NCBI GenBank assembly: GCA_947090765.1
Contig: OX352322.1
Span: 3,331,501-3,395,500, forward strand
DNA: 64,000 nucleotides
Source: Pseudomonas sp. MM223
GTDB taxonomy: Bacteria; Pseudomonadota; Gammaproteobacteria; Pseudomonadales; Pseudomonadaceae
Direction: 5' to 3'
Numbering within the stretch: the stretch's first letter is position 1; each line of letters opens with the position of its first letter. The notes beneath the pieces are model-generated. The model worked only from the letters and a program-made list of their open reading frames with translations. It did not search any database and was not told the origin of the DNA. Both the position numbers and the translations under genes were made by a program. Below are positions 11,201-20,644 of this stretch, one piece after another.

Positions 11201-14200
11201 CCTGAACGAAGCACCGGTCAACACCATTGTCGACCAGCACGGCCAGGAAGACACCGTGCTGCACCTGACCGGTCTGGCCATCAACGACGTTGACGTCAAC
11301 GCGGGCAATGCCAATGGCGTGATGACCATTACCCTGTCTGTGGTGCACGGGGTGCTTTGGCAAAGCGCCACGCCGCCAGCTGCCAATGCCACCCCGCCAG
11401 CCGGCGCAGGACGCAGCCTGGTGCTTACCGGCACACTGGCCGAACTGAATGCGGCACTGGCGCAGCTTTATTACAAAGGGGATCAGGACTTCAACACCTT
11501 CCGTCAGGCAGAAACCCTGACCATGGTCACCAACGACCAGGGCAACTTCGGTGATCATCCCACCAGCGGCAACGGTATCCCCGGGCAGAACCCAGCTGAC
11601 GCGCTGAGCGACACAGACGTCGTCAACATTGTGATTGACCCGGTGAACGATGCGCCGATTGCCGTAAACGACCAGTACGTCGCCGTGGAAGCCGGTGGCC
11701 TGAACAACGCCGAACCGGGCACCAACCCCACGGGCAATGTGCTGGCCAATGACACCGACGTGGACATCCAGACCAACGACGACGTCCTCACCGTGACGCG
11801 GATCGCCAACGTCAACAACCCGGGCGGCATTGCCGTAGGCGGGACGGTTGTCACCACCATCGACGGGCTTTACGGCACCCTGTTCATTACCGCAACCGGC
11901 GGCTTCCAGTACGTCGTCAACAATGACAACCCCGCCGTGCAAGCGCTGCGTACCTCGGGCGACTTTCTCAGCGAAGTGTTTGCCTACGACATCGTTGACA
12001 GCGGCGGCCTGGGCAGCCGTGCGCAATTGCTGATCAACGTGCATGGTGCCAACGACACGCCCATTGCCCATGGCGATGTGGGCACGGCCATCGAGGCTGG
12101 CGGTACCAATAACGGCACCGCCGGGCAGGACGCCACCGGCAATGTGCTGGACAACGATACCGACGTGGACGCCGTGGCACTGGGTGAGACCAAACAGGTC
12201 AGCGCGGTACGTTACGACGGCCCCGGCGGCGGCAGGATCATCCCGCTCGACACAGGCACAACCAACATACCCACTGCGTTCGGTACCCTCACCCTCAACG
12301 CTGACGGCAGCTACCGTTATGTCATCGACAACAGTAACGCCGCGGTCCAGGCGCTGTCCCCTGGCGATACGCTGGTAGAACAGTTCACCTACCAGATGGT
12401 CGATGCTGGCGGCTTGAGTTCGGTGAGCGTGCTTGTCATCACCATCCAGGGGGCTAACGATGCGCCCGTGGCCGTCGACGACCACAACACTGCCACGGCA
12501 GGTGCCAGCGACGGCAGCCCGGCCCCGACCAACGCCAACGGCAACGTGATCACCGGCAACAATGGCATAGGCGCCGACACCGACGTCGATCGTGCAGACC
12601 AGCCCACCGCCACCCAGCTCAAGGTCGACGGTGTACGCAGTGGCCTTGAAAGCGCAGGCGGTGCGCTCAGTGCAGTCGCCACCGGCGCCCCGGCATCCAT
12701 TGCCGGCACCGTCGCCCGCTTGCCCGACAACAGCCTGATCAGTGGCAACTTCGGCCAGTTGATACTCAACCAAGACGGCACCTACAGCTTCACCGTCAAC
12801 AGCGCCGACCCGACCATTCGTGCCTTGAGTGCCGGGCAGAGTATTGACGTGATCTTCACCTACCAGATTCACGACAGCGGCGGGCTGACAGACCAGGCCC
12901 AGTTGGTAATCACTGTCACCGGTGTAAACGACCCACCCGTGGTGAACCCGGTCACGGTCAATGCGATCGAAGCCGGCGGCCTGAACAACGCCACCCCGGG
13001 CCTAAACCCCAGCGGCAACATCCGTGGTGCCTACAGCGACCCCGAAGGCGACGCCCTGACCATCACCGGCGTCATCAACCCCAGCGGTACCAGCGGTACG
13101 GTGGGCCAGAGCCTGGCCGGCAATTACGGCAGCCTGGTACTCGATGCCCAAGGCAACTACCGCTATGTGGTGGACAACAGCAACAGCGCCGTGCAAGCCC
13201 TGCGCACCGACGCCGACCGGCTCACCGAGGTGTTCCGGTACAGCGTCAGCGATGGCAACGGCAAAACCGTGACTGCCACCTTCACGGTGGTCATCCACGG
13301 CCGCAACGATACCCCGGTTGCCGCCAACGATAGCGCCATCGCCATCGAAGCGGGCGGCACCAACAACGGTACGCCGGGCCAGGCCGGCAGCGGTAACGCC
13401 CTGGCCAATGACCAGGATGTTGACGCTGGCGACAGCAAGACCCTGGACGGTATCTACCTGGGCACCCTCGCGGCGGGCGGCACCTTTGTGCAGGTCAGTG
13501 CTGGCGCCACGGTGATTGCTGGCAACTACGGTACCCTGAGAGTCGATGCCAACGGCAACTACGTGTACACCATCAACGACAGCCTGGCCGCCGTGCAGGC
13601 ACTGAAGGCCGGCGAAAGCCTGACCGAAACCTTCAGCTACCGCATGCACGACACCGTCGGGGCCAGCCACAAGCGCAGATCAACATCACCATCGAAGGCC
13701 GTTACGATGCGCCAGTGGCGCACGACGACCTGGCGTATGCCGTTGCCACCGATGACGATGGCAATGGCGGCCGCAACCCCACCGGCAACGTGCTGAACAA
13801 CGATACCGACGTGGATGCCGGCGACACCAAGACCGTCACTGCCGTGGGCGTGGGCGCCGAGAGCAGCAACCCGAGGCTGGACCCGCTCACCGGCACGTCC
13901 ACTGTCACCACCAACTACGGCACATTGACGCTGAACGCCAACGGCACCTACCAGTTCGTGGTCAACTCCAGCGACCCCGACATCATCGCCCTGGGGCCAT
14001 TGGGCTTTGTCATCCAGCACTTCACCTACCAGGTGACTGACGCCGGCGGCCTGAGCGACACCGCCACCCTGTTCGTGCTGATCCGCGGCGAAAACCAGCC
14101 ACCGGTGGCTGGCCCGGACCAGGGCTTGGCCATCGAGGCCGGTGGCCTGGGCAACAACATTCCCGGCAGCAACCCGTCCGGCAATGTGATGGACAACGAC

Positions 14201-15724
14201 AGCGACCCGGACAGCATCAATATCCTGGTGCCAGAAACCCTTGAGGTGCTGGCCTTCTGGAGCGGCGACGGCCCGCTACCCACGAGCCCGACCCTGACCG
14301 GGCAAACCCTGCGCGGCCAGTATGGCGACCTGACCCTGAACGCCGACGGCACCTGGAGCTACACGCTGGATAACAGCCTCGAAGCCGTGCAGGCCCTGCG
14401 CGTAAGCGGCCAGACCCTGACCGACAACTTCACCTACCTGCTGACCGACCTGTGGGGTGCCACTGCCAATGGCCTGCTGACCATTACCATTGACGGGCGC
14501 AATGATTTCCCCGTGGCCAACGACGACACTGCCAGCGCGGTGGAAGCCGGTGGCGTCAACAATGGCACTGCCGGGGTCGATCCGCGCGGCAACGTGCTGG
14601 ACAACGACACCGATGTGGACGGCACGCAGTACGGCGAAACCAAGACCGTGGTGCAATACACCGGCGAGAACGGCCAGACCGCCAGCGCAGGCCAGATACT
14701 GCAAGGGCTTTACGGCACATTGCTGATCAACGCCGACGGCAGCTACCAGTACGTGGTCGACAACAGCAACCCGACCGTGCAGGCCATGCGCACTGCCGGT
14801 GAAGCGCTGCGCGAGGTGTTCACCTACCGCATGCGCGATACCGCTGGTGTAACCGCCGACGCTCGCCTGACCGTGACCATCCAGGGTGCTAACGACAACC
14901 CGGTTGCCCGCGATGACAGCAATACGGCCAGCGATCAGGTGCAGGCCCCGCAGACCACTGGCAACGTGCTGCCCAACGACAGCGACATAGACGCAGGCGA
15001 CAGCCTGACCGTTACCGGCATTCGCGCCGGACAGGAAGGCGGTACTGGTACCGCAGGCGTGATTGGCCAACCCATCGCCGGCCGCTACGGCACGCTGGTG
15101 CTCAATGCCGATGGCAGCTACACCTACACCATCGACCTCACCAACCCCGAAGTGCTGGCCGCTGCCGGGCTTGGCCAGGTGCTACAGGACTACTTCACCT
15201 ACACGATCAGCGATCTGGCCGGGGCCACTGACCAGGCACAACTGACCATCACCCTGGACATTTCCAGCCCGTACATTCCACCAGGCCCTTACCTTGACCG
15301 CGACAGCCGTGGTGTCCTGGGTTTGCCGGATGTGTCCCCGGCGATCTACGTGGCACCCGTGGTAGAACGGGCCGACCAGGCCTTGACGCTGTCTGCCTGG
15401 GATGCCGACGGCAGTAATGTGCAGCTGTTCGCCACACCCGAAATCGAAAGTGGGTCAGTGGGGGCCGGGCTTGGCCAGGTACATGGCCAGTACGTGGCCC
15501 AGGCGGTGGCCAGCAGCCGCCAGGCCAGCGCCGAAGACAAGAACTGGGTCGATGGCCGCCAGGGGGTCACCAGCCTGACTGCCGACGGTTTGCTGCCAGA
15601 CCCCTCCCTGTGGGCGCCGCTGCCACGCGACATGGTGCCCGCAGAGAAGAACGAACAACCTGCCAAGGGCTTTCGCGCACAACTGCGCGATGCCGCCCAA
15701 CGGCGAGGCAGCAACGCACCATGA
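5220..15724 (+). CDS. Giant DUF4347/VCBS-repeat surface protein with LEPR-XLL-like motif; frame broken near 13660
   Basis: With one base restored this encodes about 3501 residues. Frame 1 is open from 5220 to past 13660, and the homologous continuation is in another frame up to 15724. There is no Sec signal peptide; residues 17-29 (LALEQRILFDGAA) match the LEPR-XLL motif of giant exported proteins. DUF4347 spans about 70-230. Conserved-repeat (DUF11-like) beta domains fill about 235-1870, an SdrD-B-like domain lies at about 1874-1970, a cadherin-like domain at about 1995-2145, then nine VCBS-type repeats of about 130 residues carrying GNVLxNDTDVD. The C-terminus is a basic, non-repetitive tail. 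I see no RTX nonapeptides and no LPXTG. It is probably a surface adhesin or matrix protein and the likely cargo of the flanking HlyD/M50/TolC genes. It lies 96 bases after the M50 gene, with AGGTGGG before the ATG. Confidence 0.85.
11685..15265 (+). repeat. Nine tandem VCBS/Ig-like repeat units in the giant protein
   Basis: Coding repeats with a period of about 380-480 bases begin near 11690, 12090, 12480, 12960, 13345, 13735, 14135, 14540 and 14920. Each unit carries an EAGGxNN stretch, GNVLxNDTDVD, a Gly-Thr-Leu strand with NADGSYxY, a VDNSNxAVQAL helix-like segment, an FTYxMxDxGG segment and an ITIxGxND linker. Units 3, 4 and 9 deviate most. The Asp-rich loops look suited to binding calcium. 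The repeats diverge at DNA level, so slippage between copies is less likely than in identical arrays. Confidence 0.85.
13659..13670 (+). other. Apparent one-base deletion in the giant gene
   Basis: Upstream repeats are read in the frame of 5220. From about 13670 the clear homology (AQINITIEGRYDAPVAHDD) is in the frame of 15724. A run of four G at 13659-13662 is the likeliest site: one more G would give Val-Gly-Gly-Gln-Pro-Gln and rejoin both frames. Read as written, translation leaves the repeat and stops at 13796. Confidence 0.75.
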
Positions 15725-15761
15725 TGCCGATACCTGATCACGGATTGAACAAGGACAGCTT

Positions 15762-17270
15762 ATGCCTGTATCCACGATGAAAAGCCTTAGCACCCTGACT
15801 GCCTTCGGCCTGCTGCTCGGCGCCTGTTCGGCTTTCGAGCCCAAGCCTTACACCGAAGATGAAATGCGCCAGCGGGTGATCGAAGACCAGGCGCGAATGT
15901 ACAAGGAACAGGAGCCGATCAACGGGCCGATCACGTTCTACGAGGCCTCGGCGCGCGCCCTGAAATACAACCTCGACTACCGCCTGAAATTGCTGGAAAG
16001 CGCGCTGGCTTCGGATTTGCGCGACGTGTCCAGCCACGAGATGCTGCCGCGCCTGGTCGCCTCTGCCGGTTATGCCGGGCGCAACAACGACTCCGGTGGT
16101 ACCTCCATCGGTATCGAGGACCGCCAGGTCAGCTTGCGCCCTTCCACCTCCGAAGAGCGCTACCGCACCCTGTACAGCCTGGGCCTGTCCTGGAGCCTGT
16201 TGGACTTTGGCGTTGCCTACTTCCGCACCCAGCAGAAGAACGACCAGATGCTGATGGCCGAAGAACGCCGAGAAAAAGTGGCCCAGAACGTACTGCAGGA
16301 CGTGCGTAACGCCTATTGGCGGGCCCTGGGTGCCCAGCGCCTGCTTCCGGAGGTTGATGGCCTGCTGATGCGCACCCACCGGGCCCTGACCTCTGCCCGT
16401 GAGGCCGAGGGCAAGGGCCTGCTGCCACGGCAGGACATCCTGGCCTACCAGCGCGCCCTGCTCGACTCGGTGTACATGCTCACGGTGCGCCGTCAGGACC
16501 TGGAGTTTGCTCGCGCCGAGTTGGCTGCACTGATGTCACTACCGCCGAACACGCGCATGGTGCTGGCCGACAGCAACGAGCAGCCGTTGCCCCTGCTGAA
16601 CGGCAACCTGGAAAAACTCGAGCGCCTGTCGCTGGAGCACCGCCCGGAAATCATGGAAGAGTGGTACCGCAAGCGCGTAAGCATGAATGACCTGAAAATC
16701 GCCAAGGCCCAATTGTGGCCGAACGTGAGTTTCAACTACGGCTATGAGTACGACTCCAACAAGTACCTGTACAACAGCGACTGGAACCAGACCGGCATCA
16801 ATGTCTCGATGAACCTGCTGCGGTTGTTGCAATACCCGGACATCACCGCCGCCGAACAAAGCCAGGCCAAGACGGACGACATGCGTCGCACGGCGTTGTC
16901 GATGGCCATCCTGACCCAGGTGCGTGTGGGCCTGTTGCGTTACCAGCTTGCCCGCCAGGAAGTGGACTTTGCCGACGAAAGCCTGCGTGTGGACCAGAGC
17001 CTGCTGGACTATGCGCGCTCATCGCGCAGTGTGGCGCTGGGCAGCGAACTTGAACTGATCCGCGCCGAAGGCCGCTTGCTGCTGTCGCGCTACCAGCGAG
17101 AAGCTGCCTACTCCGATGCCCAGGCCGCCTGGGGGCGGTTGTACAACTCGGTCGGGTTCGCGGTGATGCCCAAGGAAATTGAACACCATGATGTAAAAAC
17201 GCTAGCGGGAGAAATTCAGAGAGTGGTCGAGCAGCAGACCCAGAACAACCTCGTGAGCACTACCAAATAA
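15762..17270 (+). CDS. TolC-family outer-membrane lipoprotein
   Basis: A 502-residue outer-membrane factor. The N-terminus has a lipoprotein signal with lipobox LLGAC (Cys at about residue 22). Two long repeats of coiled-coil helices separated by short beta segments follow, as in the TolC fold: SLGLSWSLLDFGVAYF and NVSFNYGYEYDSNKY mark the strands, and paired helices precede each. AAGGA lies 7 bases before the ATG. It follows the giant gene by 37 bases, completing the cluster as the probable exit duct. TolC itself is not a lipoprotein, whereas OprM/NodT-type factors are. The last part (HHDVKTLAGEIQRVVEQQ) is a short helical extension. No pump ATPase gene follows; the next gene is convergent. 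Confidence 0.88.
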   Translation: MPVSTMKSLSTLTAFGLLLGACSAFEPKPYTEDEMRQRVIEDQARMYKEQEPINGPITFYEASARALKYNLDYRLKLLESALASDLRDVSSHEMLPRLVASAGYAGRNNDSGGTSIGIEDRQVSLRPSTSEERYRTLYSLGLSWSLLDFGVAYFRTQQKNDQMLMAEERREKVAQNVLQDVRNAYWRALGAQRLLPEVDGLLMRTHRALTSAREAEGKGLLPRQDILAYQRALLDSVYMLTVRRQDLEFARAELAALMSLPPNTRMVLADSNEQPLPLLNGNLEKLERLSLEHRPEIMEEWYRKRVSMNDLKIAKAQLWPNVSFNYGYEYDSNKYLYNSDWNQTGINVSMNLLRLLQYPDITAAEQSQAKTDDMRRTALSMAILTQVRVGLLRYQLARQEVDFADESLRVDQSLLDYARSSRSVALGSELELIRAEGRLLLSRYQREAAYSDAQAAWGRLYNSVGFAVMPKEIEHHDVKTLAGEIQRVVEQQTQNNLVSTTK

Positions 17271-17284
17271 GCAACTGACCACTG

Positions 17285-17872
17285 TTACACCTGGCTGAAG
17301 AGCACCCGCTTGAACGCTTCGGCAGCCAGGTGTACCTGGACAGACCAATCCTGCGCCGCATCGCTGCCGGCATCATCGGAAATGTACTTCAGGCATACGA
17401 ACGGGATGCCTTCGCTGCGCGCGATCAGCGCCAGTACATAGGCTTCCATGTCGACCACGTCATAAGGCGCATCGCCATGGTTGATTTCGAAGCTGTCGCC
17501 GCTGCCACAGGCTTCCAGGGCCAGGCCGGGGATTGCCGCCCCGTGCTCCAAGACTACCGGGATATCTGACAAGGGCGTTTCGTAGCGGGCGAAGCCGAGC
17601 GGGGTCACATCCATGTCTCGCTGCACAAAGCGCGTGCAACACACCACCTCCCCTTTGCCATGCCGCTGGCTGCCGGCCGATCCAAGGTTGACGATCAGCT
17701 TTGGCCGGCGTGCGGCAATAGCCTTGGTCAGGGCAATGGCGGCATTGACCTTGCCAATACCGGTGAACACCGTGTTCAGCTCGGTGAACACCTCACCCGC
17801 CTCGGCTTCGAGGGCGAAGACAAACAGCGTGTCGTCCAGGGAAATGTCGGGAAATTGCGAGATCAGCATCAT
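17285..17872 (-). CDS. Nucleoside phosphorylase-fold protein, MTA/SAH nucleosidase-like
   Basis: About 195 residues of the PNP/UDP phosphorylase superfamily. VNLGSAGS gives the phosphate/ribose loop, VDMEAY matches the nucleosidase Val-Asp-Met-Glu ribose-binding motif, and KYISDDAGSDAA matches the segment carrying the catalytic Asp of MTA/SAH nucleosidase. It is shorter than Pfs (about 230). Two adjacent ATG codons (17872 and 17869) are possible starts and neither has a strong ribosome site, so the start is uncertain; an upstream in-frame start near 17938 is less convincing. It could cleave S-adenosylhomocysteine or methylthioadenosine, or act on another nucleoside. It is convergent with the TolC-like gene. 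Confidence 0.7.
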   Translation of the reverse strand: MMLISQFPDISLDDTLFVFALEAEAGEVFTELNTVFTGIGKVNAAIALTKAIAARRPKLIVNLGSAGSQRHGKGEVVCCTRFVQRDMDVTPLGFARYETPLSDIPVVLEHGAAIPGLALEACGSGDSFEINHGDAPYDVVDMEAYVLALIARSEGIPFVCLKYISDDAGSDAAQDWSVQVHLAAEAFKRVLFSQV

Positions 17873-18025
17873 GGAGCAGGTGTTTCCGAATGGCTGCAGG
17901 GGGCGCGGCCATTTTCGACCAACCCCGGCTAATTGCAAGCCCTTGCGGCCACGTCAGCCGAGTGGGTGCAACGTTGCTGCAACCTGTTGCAGTGCCAGGT
18001 TGCCCCGGCACTGCACGTCAGTCAT

Positions 18026-18208
18026 CTACGAACGGCCGCCTTTACGGCCCGACTCGCGATCATGCGGCATATTGCTGCCCGAAGACTGGCCGCCCTTGCG
18101 TCCGGCTTCGGAAGCTTTTTCACGGTCATTGGCGAAGTTGCCTGGGTTTTTGTTACCGCCCTGGCTGCCTTGCTGATTGCCGGTACGGCTGTTGTCTTTG
18201 TTGGCCAT
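18026..18208 (-). CDS. KGG-repeat stress protein
   Basis: A 60-residue, very hydrophilic Gly/Asn/Lys/Arg-rich protein with two copies of a Gly-Arg-Lys-Gly-Gly motif (EAGRKGGQSSG and ESGRKGGRS). This is typical of the KGG (GsiB/Con-10-like) stress proteins, which in other bacteria rise under general stress or stationary phase and are thought to be disordered. The start is the ATG at 18208 with GAGG about 10 bases upstream; a TTG three codons earlier is in frame. No partner gene is coupled to it. The 147 bases upstream hold its presumed promoter and an inverted repeat, TGGCGTT with AACGCCA, at about 18315-18341. Confidence 0.85.
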   Translation of the reverse strand: MANKDNSRTGNQQGSQGGNKNPGNFANDREKASEAGRKGGQSSGSNMPHDRESGRKGGRS

Positions 18209-18355
18209 GGTGAACAAACCTCATATGACTTCGGAGTGCACGGCACGCTGCCGTACACAGGTTGAGAGTTCAGCGATATGGGGGGATTCGTTTGATCGCG
18301 AAAGGTTCGGACCGGTGGCGTTAAATAAGCGGCAACGCCATATTTGGTGCAGCTG

Positions 18356-19639
18356 TCAGTCGTGCGGCGGGTTATCCAGGTGGGCCTGGCGGCGGCCCAG
18401 CCAGCCCCCGGTGGCAGCCCAGCCAAGCGCAATCAGCGCGCCAATCAGCATCGCCAATTGCGGGTGCTCACCCATCACGTCCAGCGCACGCTTGACCCAG
18501 CCGCTCAGGGCGTCGCCGCCTCGGTAGACCACGGTGTCTATGAAGTTCTTGGCCTTGTACTTGTCCTCGGCGGGCAGCACGGTGAACAGCATCTCCCGCC
18601 CCGGCCGCACCAACGCGTACTCGCCGGCCCGGCGCACCACCATCACCACCACGAATACCGCAAACACCGGGGCCAGTGCCAGCCACAGCAAACCAGCGGC
18701 CATTACCAGCGGCACAGCCACCAGCAACACCCCAACCCCCAAGCGCCGGGCCAGGCGCCCGGTGAGAAATACCTGAGTAAGAATGGCCAAGGCCTGCACC
18801 ACCGCATCGATCAGGCCGAACACCTGGGTTTGCCGAGTGCGATCAGTGAAGGTTTCGCTGACGATGCGTGCCTGCTCGAAATACAGGAACGTGCTGACGC
18901 TGGCCAGTAACACCACGAACAGGGCAATGCCCAGCAGATACGGGGAACGCAGCACCGCGGTGGCGCCGGCAAACGGATTACCGCCTAACGGCCGCGAACC
19001 CGCGCGCTCGGCCTGTTCTGGCAGTGGGTGGATCACTCGCCAGCGTTGCAGGAACAGGCTGGCACCCATACTGCCCAGCAGAAATGCCCCCGCCAGCATC
19101 AGCAGCCCGGCATGGCCCAGCGGTGCAACAAGCAATGTGCCAAGAATAGGGCCGCTAAGCCCGCCCAGGCTAGCCCCGGCTGCCAGCAGGCCGAACAGCC
19201 GCTTGCCTTGCTCGGTGGAAAACAGGTCGGCGAGCACGCTCCAGGCCAGCGAGATCGTCAGCAAATTGAATACCGACAGCCAGATATAAAAGGCCCTGGC
19301 GGCCCAAAGATCGTCCGGTTTACCGGCAAACAGTGCCGCGAACAGCACCAGGTTGCTGGCAAAGAAGCCGTAGGCCCAAGGTAGGATATGCCTGCGTTGT
19401 ACCTTGGAGGCCAGCAAGCCGAACAACGGCAGGCACGCCAGGGTGGCGATGAAGGTGCCGGTGAACAGCCATTGCAAGTTGTCTACGCCGCCTGCAACCC
19501 CCATGGTTTCACGCACCGGGCGCAGCATGAAGTAACCGGTGAACAGCAGGTAGAACAACAGCAAGCCGGCGATCACTGCCGGCCCCTCGCCGGGCCGAAT
19601 GTTCAGCCCTTGGTCCAGACGCCGCCGCCAGCCTTGCAT
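18356..19639 (-). CDS. MFS-type permease related to NTT/ADP-ATP translocases
   Basis: About 427 residues with 11-12 predicted membrane helices. It carries YFMLRPVRETMG near the first helix and KAKNFIDTVVYRGGDALSGW near the C-terminus, two segments characteristic of the bacterial relatives of the nucleotide transporter (TlcC/NTT) family within the major facilitator fold. The substrate is unknown; free-living bacterial homologues are not known to import ATP. The ATG at 19639 lies only 4 bases after the stop of the aldo/keto reductase, so the two genes are probably cotranscribed. A TTG start at 19651 would overlap it. Confidence 0.75.
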   Translation of the reverse strand: MQGWRRRLDQGLNIRPGEGPAVIAGLLLFYLLFTGYFMLRPVRETMGVAGGVDNLQWLFTGTFIATLACLPLFGLLASKVQRRHILPWAYGFFASNLVLFAALFAGKPDDLWAARAFYIWLSVFNLLTISLAWSVLADLFSTEQGKRLFGLLAAGASLGGLSGPILGTLLVAPLGHAGLLMLAGAFLLGSMGASLFLQRWRVIHPLPEQAERAGSRPLGGNPFAGATAVLRSPYLLGIALFVVLLASVSTFLYFEQARIVSETFTDRTRQTQVFGLIDAVVQALAILTQVFLTGRLARRLGVGVLLVAVPLVMAAGLLWLALAPVFAVFVVVMVVRRAGEYALVRPGREMLFTVLPAEDKYKAKNFIDTVVYRGGDALSGWVKRALDVMGEHPQLAMLIGALIALGWAATGGWLGRRQAHLDNPPHD

Positions 19640-19643
19640 GGTG

Positions 19644-20555
19644 TCAGGCAAACTGCTTGATCAGCGCCTGTTGCTGCGCCTGGGTAAGCATGGGCTCATG
19701 CCCGGCCTTGAGCTGGTCGAGCTGGCGATCGGGCCGACCGGTGGCGGGGATGACGGTGGTCACTGCCGGGTGGCTGATGGCGAACTTGAGAAACAGCTGC
19801 GCCCAGCTGCCAATACCCGCTTCGGCAGCCCAGCTTGGCAAAGCCTGGTCCTTGACCTTGGCGAACAGTCGGCCATCGTCGAAGGCCCGATTGATCAGCA
19901 CCGCAACGCCCTTGTCCTGGCACAGCGGCAGCAGTTCGCGGGCAGCGTCGGGGGCATTGACCGAGTAGTTGATCTGGATGAAGTCCAGCGGCTCACTGCG
20001 CACGATACGGGCAACTTCGTCCTGGCCGCTGTTCAGGTAGTGAGTGATGCCGACATAACGTGTCTTGCCCTGCTGCTTCAGCTCGCGGGCATAGGGCAAT
20101 TGGGTCTGCCAGTCGCGCAGGTTGTGGATCTGCAGCAAATCGACCTTGTCGGTGCGCAGGCTCTTCAGGCTGCCGGCCCATTGCGCTTCGGCGTCGGCCC
20201 GGCTGTTGGCGGCGATCTTGGTGGCAATGAAGCACTGCCGATGCCAGCCACCCTCCTCCAGCAACTGGCCAAGAATGCTGTCGGCACCGCCGTAGTTGGG
20301 CGAGGTGTCGATCACCCGGCCGCCCCCTTCAAAAAACGCCTTGAGCACCGCTTTCAACTGCTGGTACTGGGCCGAGTCGGCTTCTACTTCAAAACTGCCG
20401 GAAGTACCGGCACCGATCACCGGCAATGCTTCACCGGTGGACGGTACCTTGCGTGCCAGCAAACCCGCCGGAGCGGCGGCGTGCAGCCAGGGGCTGGCGG
20501 CAGCCAGCATTCCCAGTGTGGCACCTGCGCGTAGGACGTCACGACGTGCGTACAT
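19644..20555 (-). CDS. Aldo/keto reductase with twin-arginine-like signal
   Basis: A 303-residue protein of the AKR fold. The N-terminus (MYARRDVLRAGATLGMLAAA) has Arg-Arg followed by a hydrophobic stretch ending LHAAA, which resembles a Tat signal and suggests a periplasmic enzyme. Family residues are visible: Asp and Tyr in VIDTSPNYGGAD, Lys in FIATKIAAN, His in LLQIHNLRD, and the phosphate-binding segment VIPATGRPD. GGGAG lies before the ATG. The downstream permease gene is coupled. The substrate cannot be told from the sequence. Periplasmic placement would be odd for an NADPH enzyme unless the cofactor is bound before export. Confidence 0.8.
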   Translation of the reverse strand: MYARRDVLRAGATLGMLAAASPWLHAAAPAGLLARKVPSTGEALPVIGAGTSGSFEVEADSAQYQQLKAVLKAFFEGGGRVIDTSPNYGGADSILGQLLEEGGWHRQCFIATKIAANSRADAEAQWAGSLKSLRTDKVDLLQIHNLRDWQTQLPYARELKQQGKTRYVGITHYLNSGQDEVARIVRSEPLDFIQINYSVNAPDAARELLPLCQDKGVAVLINRAFDDGRLFAKVKDQALPSWAAEAGIGSWAQLFLKFAISHPAVTTVIPATGRPDRQLDQLKAGHEPMLTQAQQQALIKQFA

Positions 20556-20644
20556 GGAAAAGCTCCCGTCATGAATCGGAAACTTTCAAGGCTAGCCGCT
20601 CAATCCTCTGCCGGCAGGCGTTTCTGTATCTGGATGTTTAGTGA

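Noticed and set aside
9678..12872. A 1064-codon open frame on the minus strand inside the giant gene, with others at 5178-6257 and 6405-8375
   Set aside because: They mirror the strong codon bias of the repeat gene on the other strand, have no ribosome sites or domains, and are His/Val/Gly-rich low-complexity sequences.
5220..15724. Giant protein as an RTX-type LapA homologue
   Set aside because: No RTX repeats, no LapA-like N-terminal retention module, and a DUF4347 domain plus LEPR-like motif instead.
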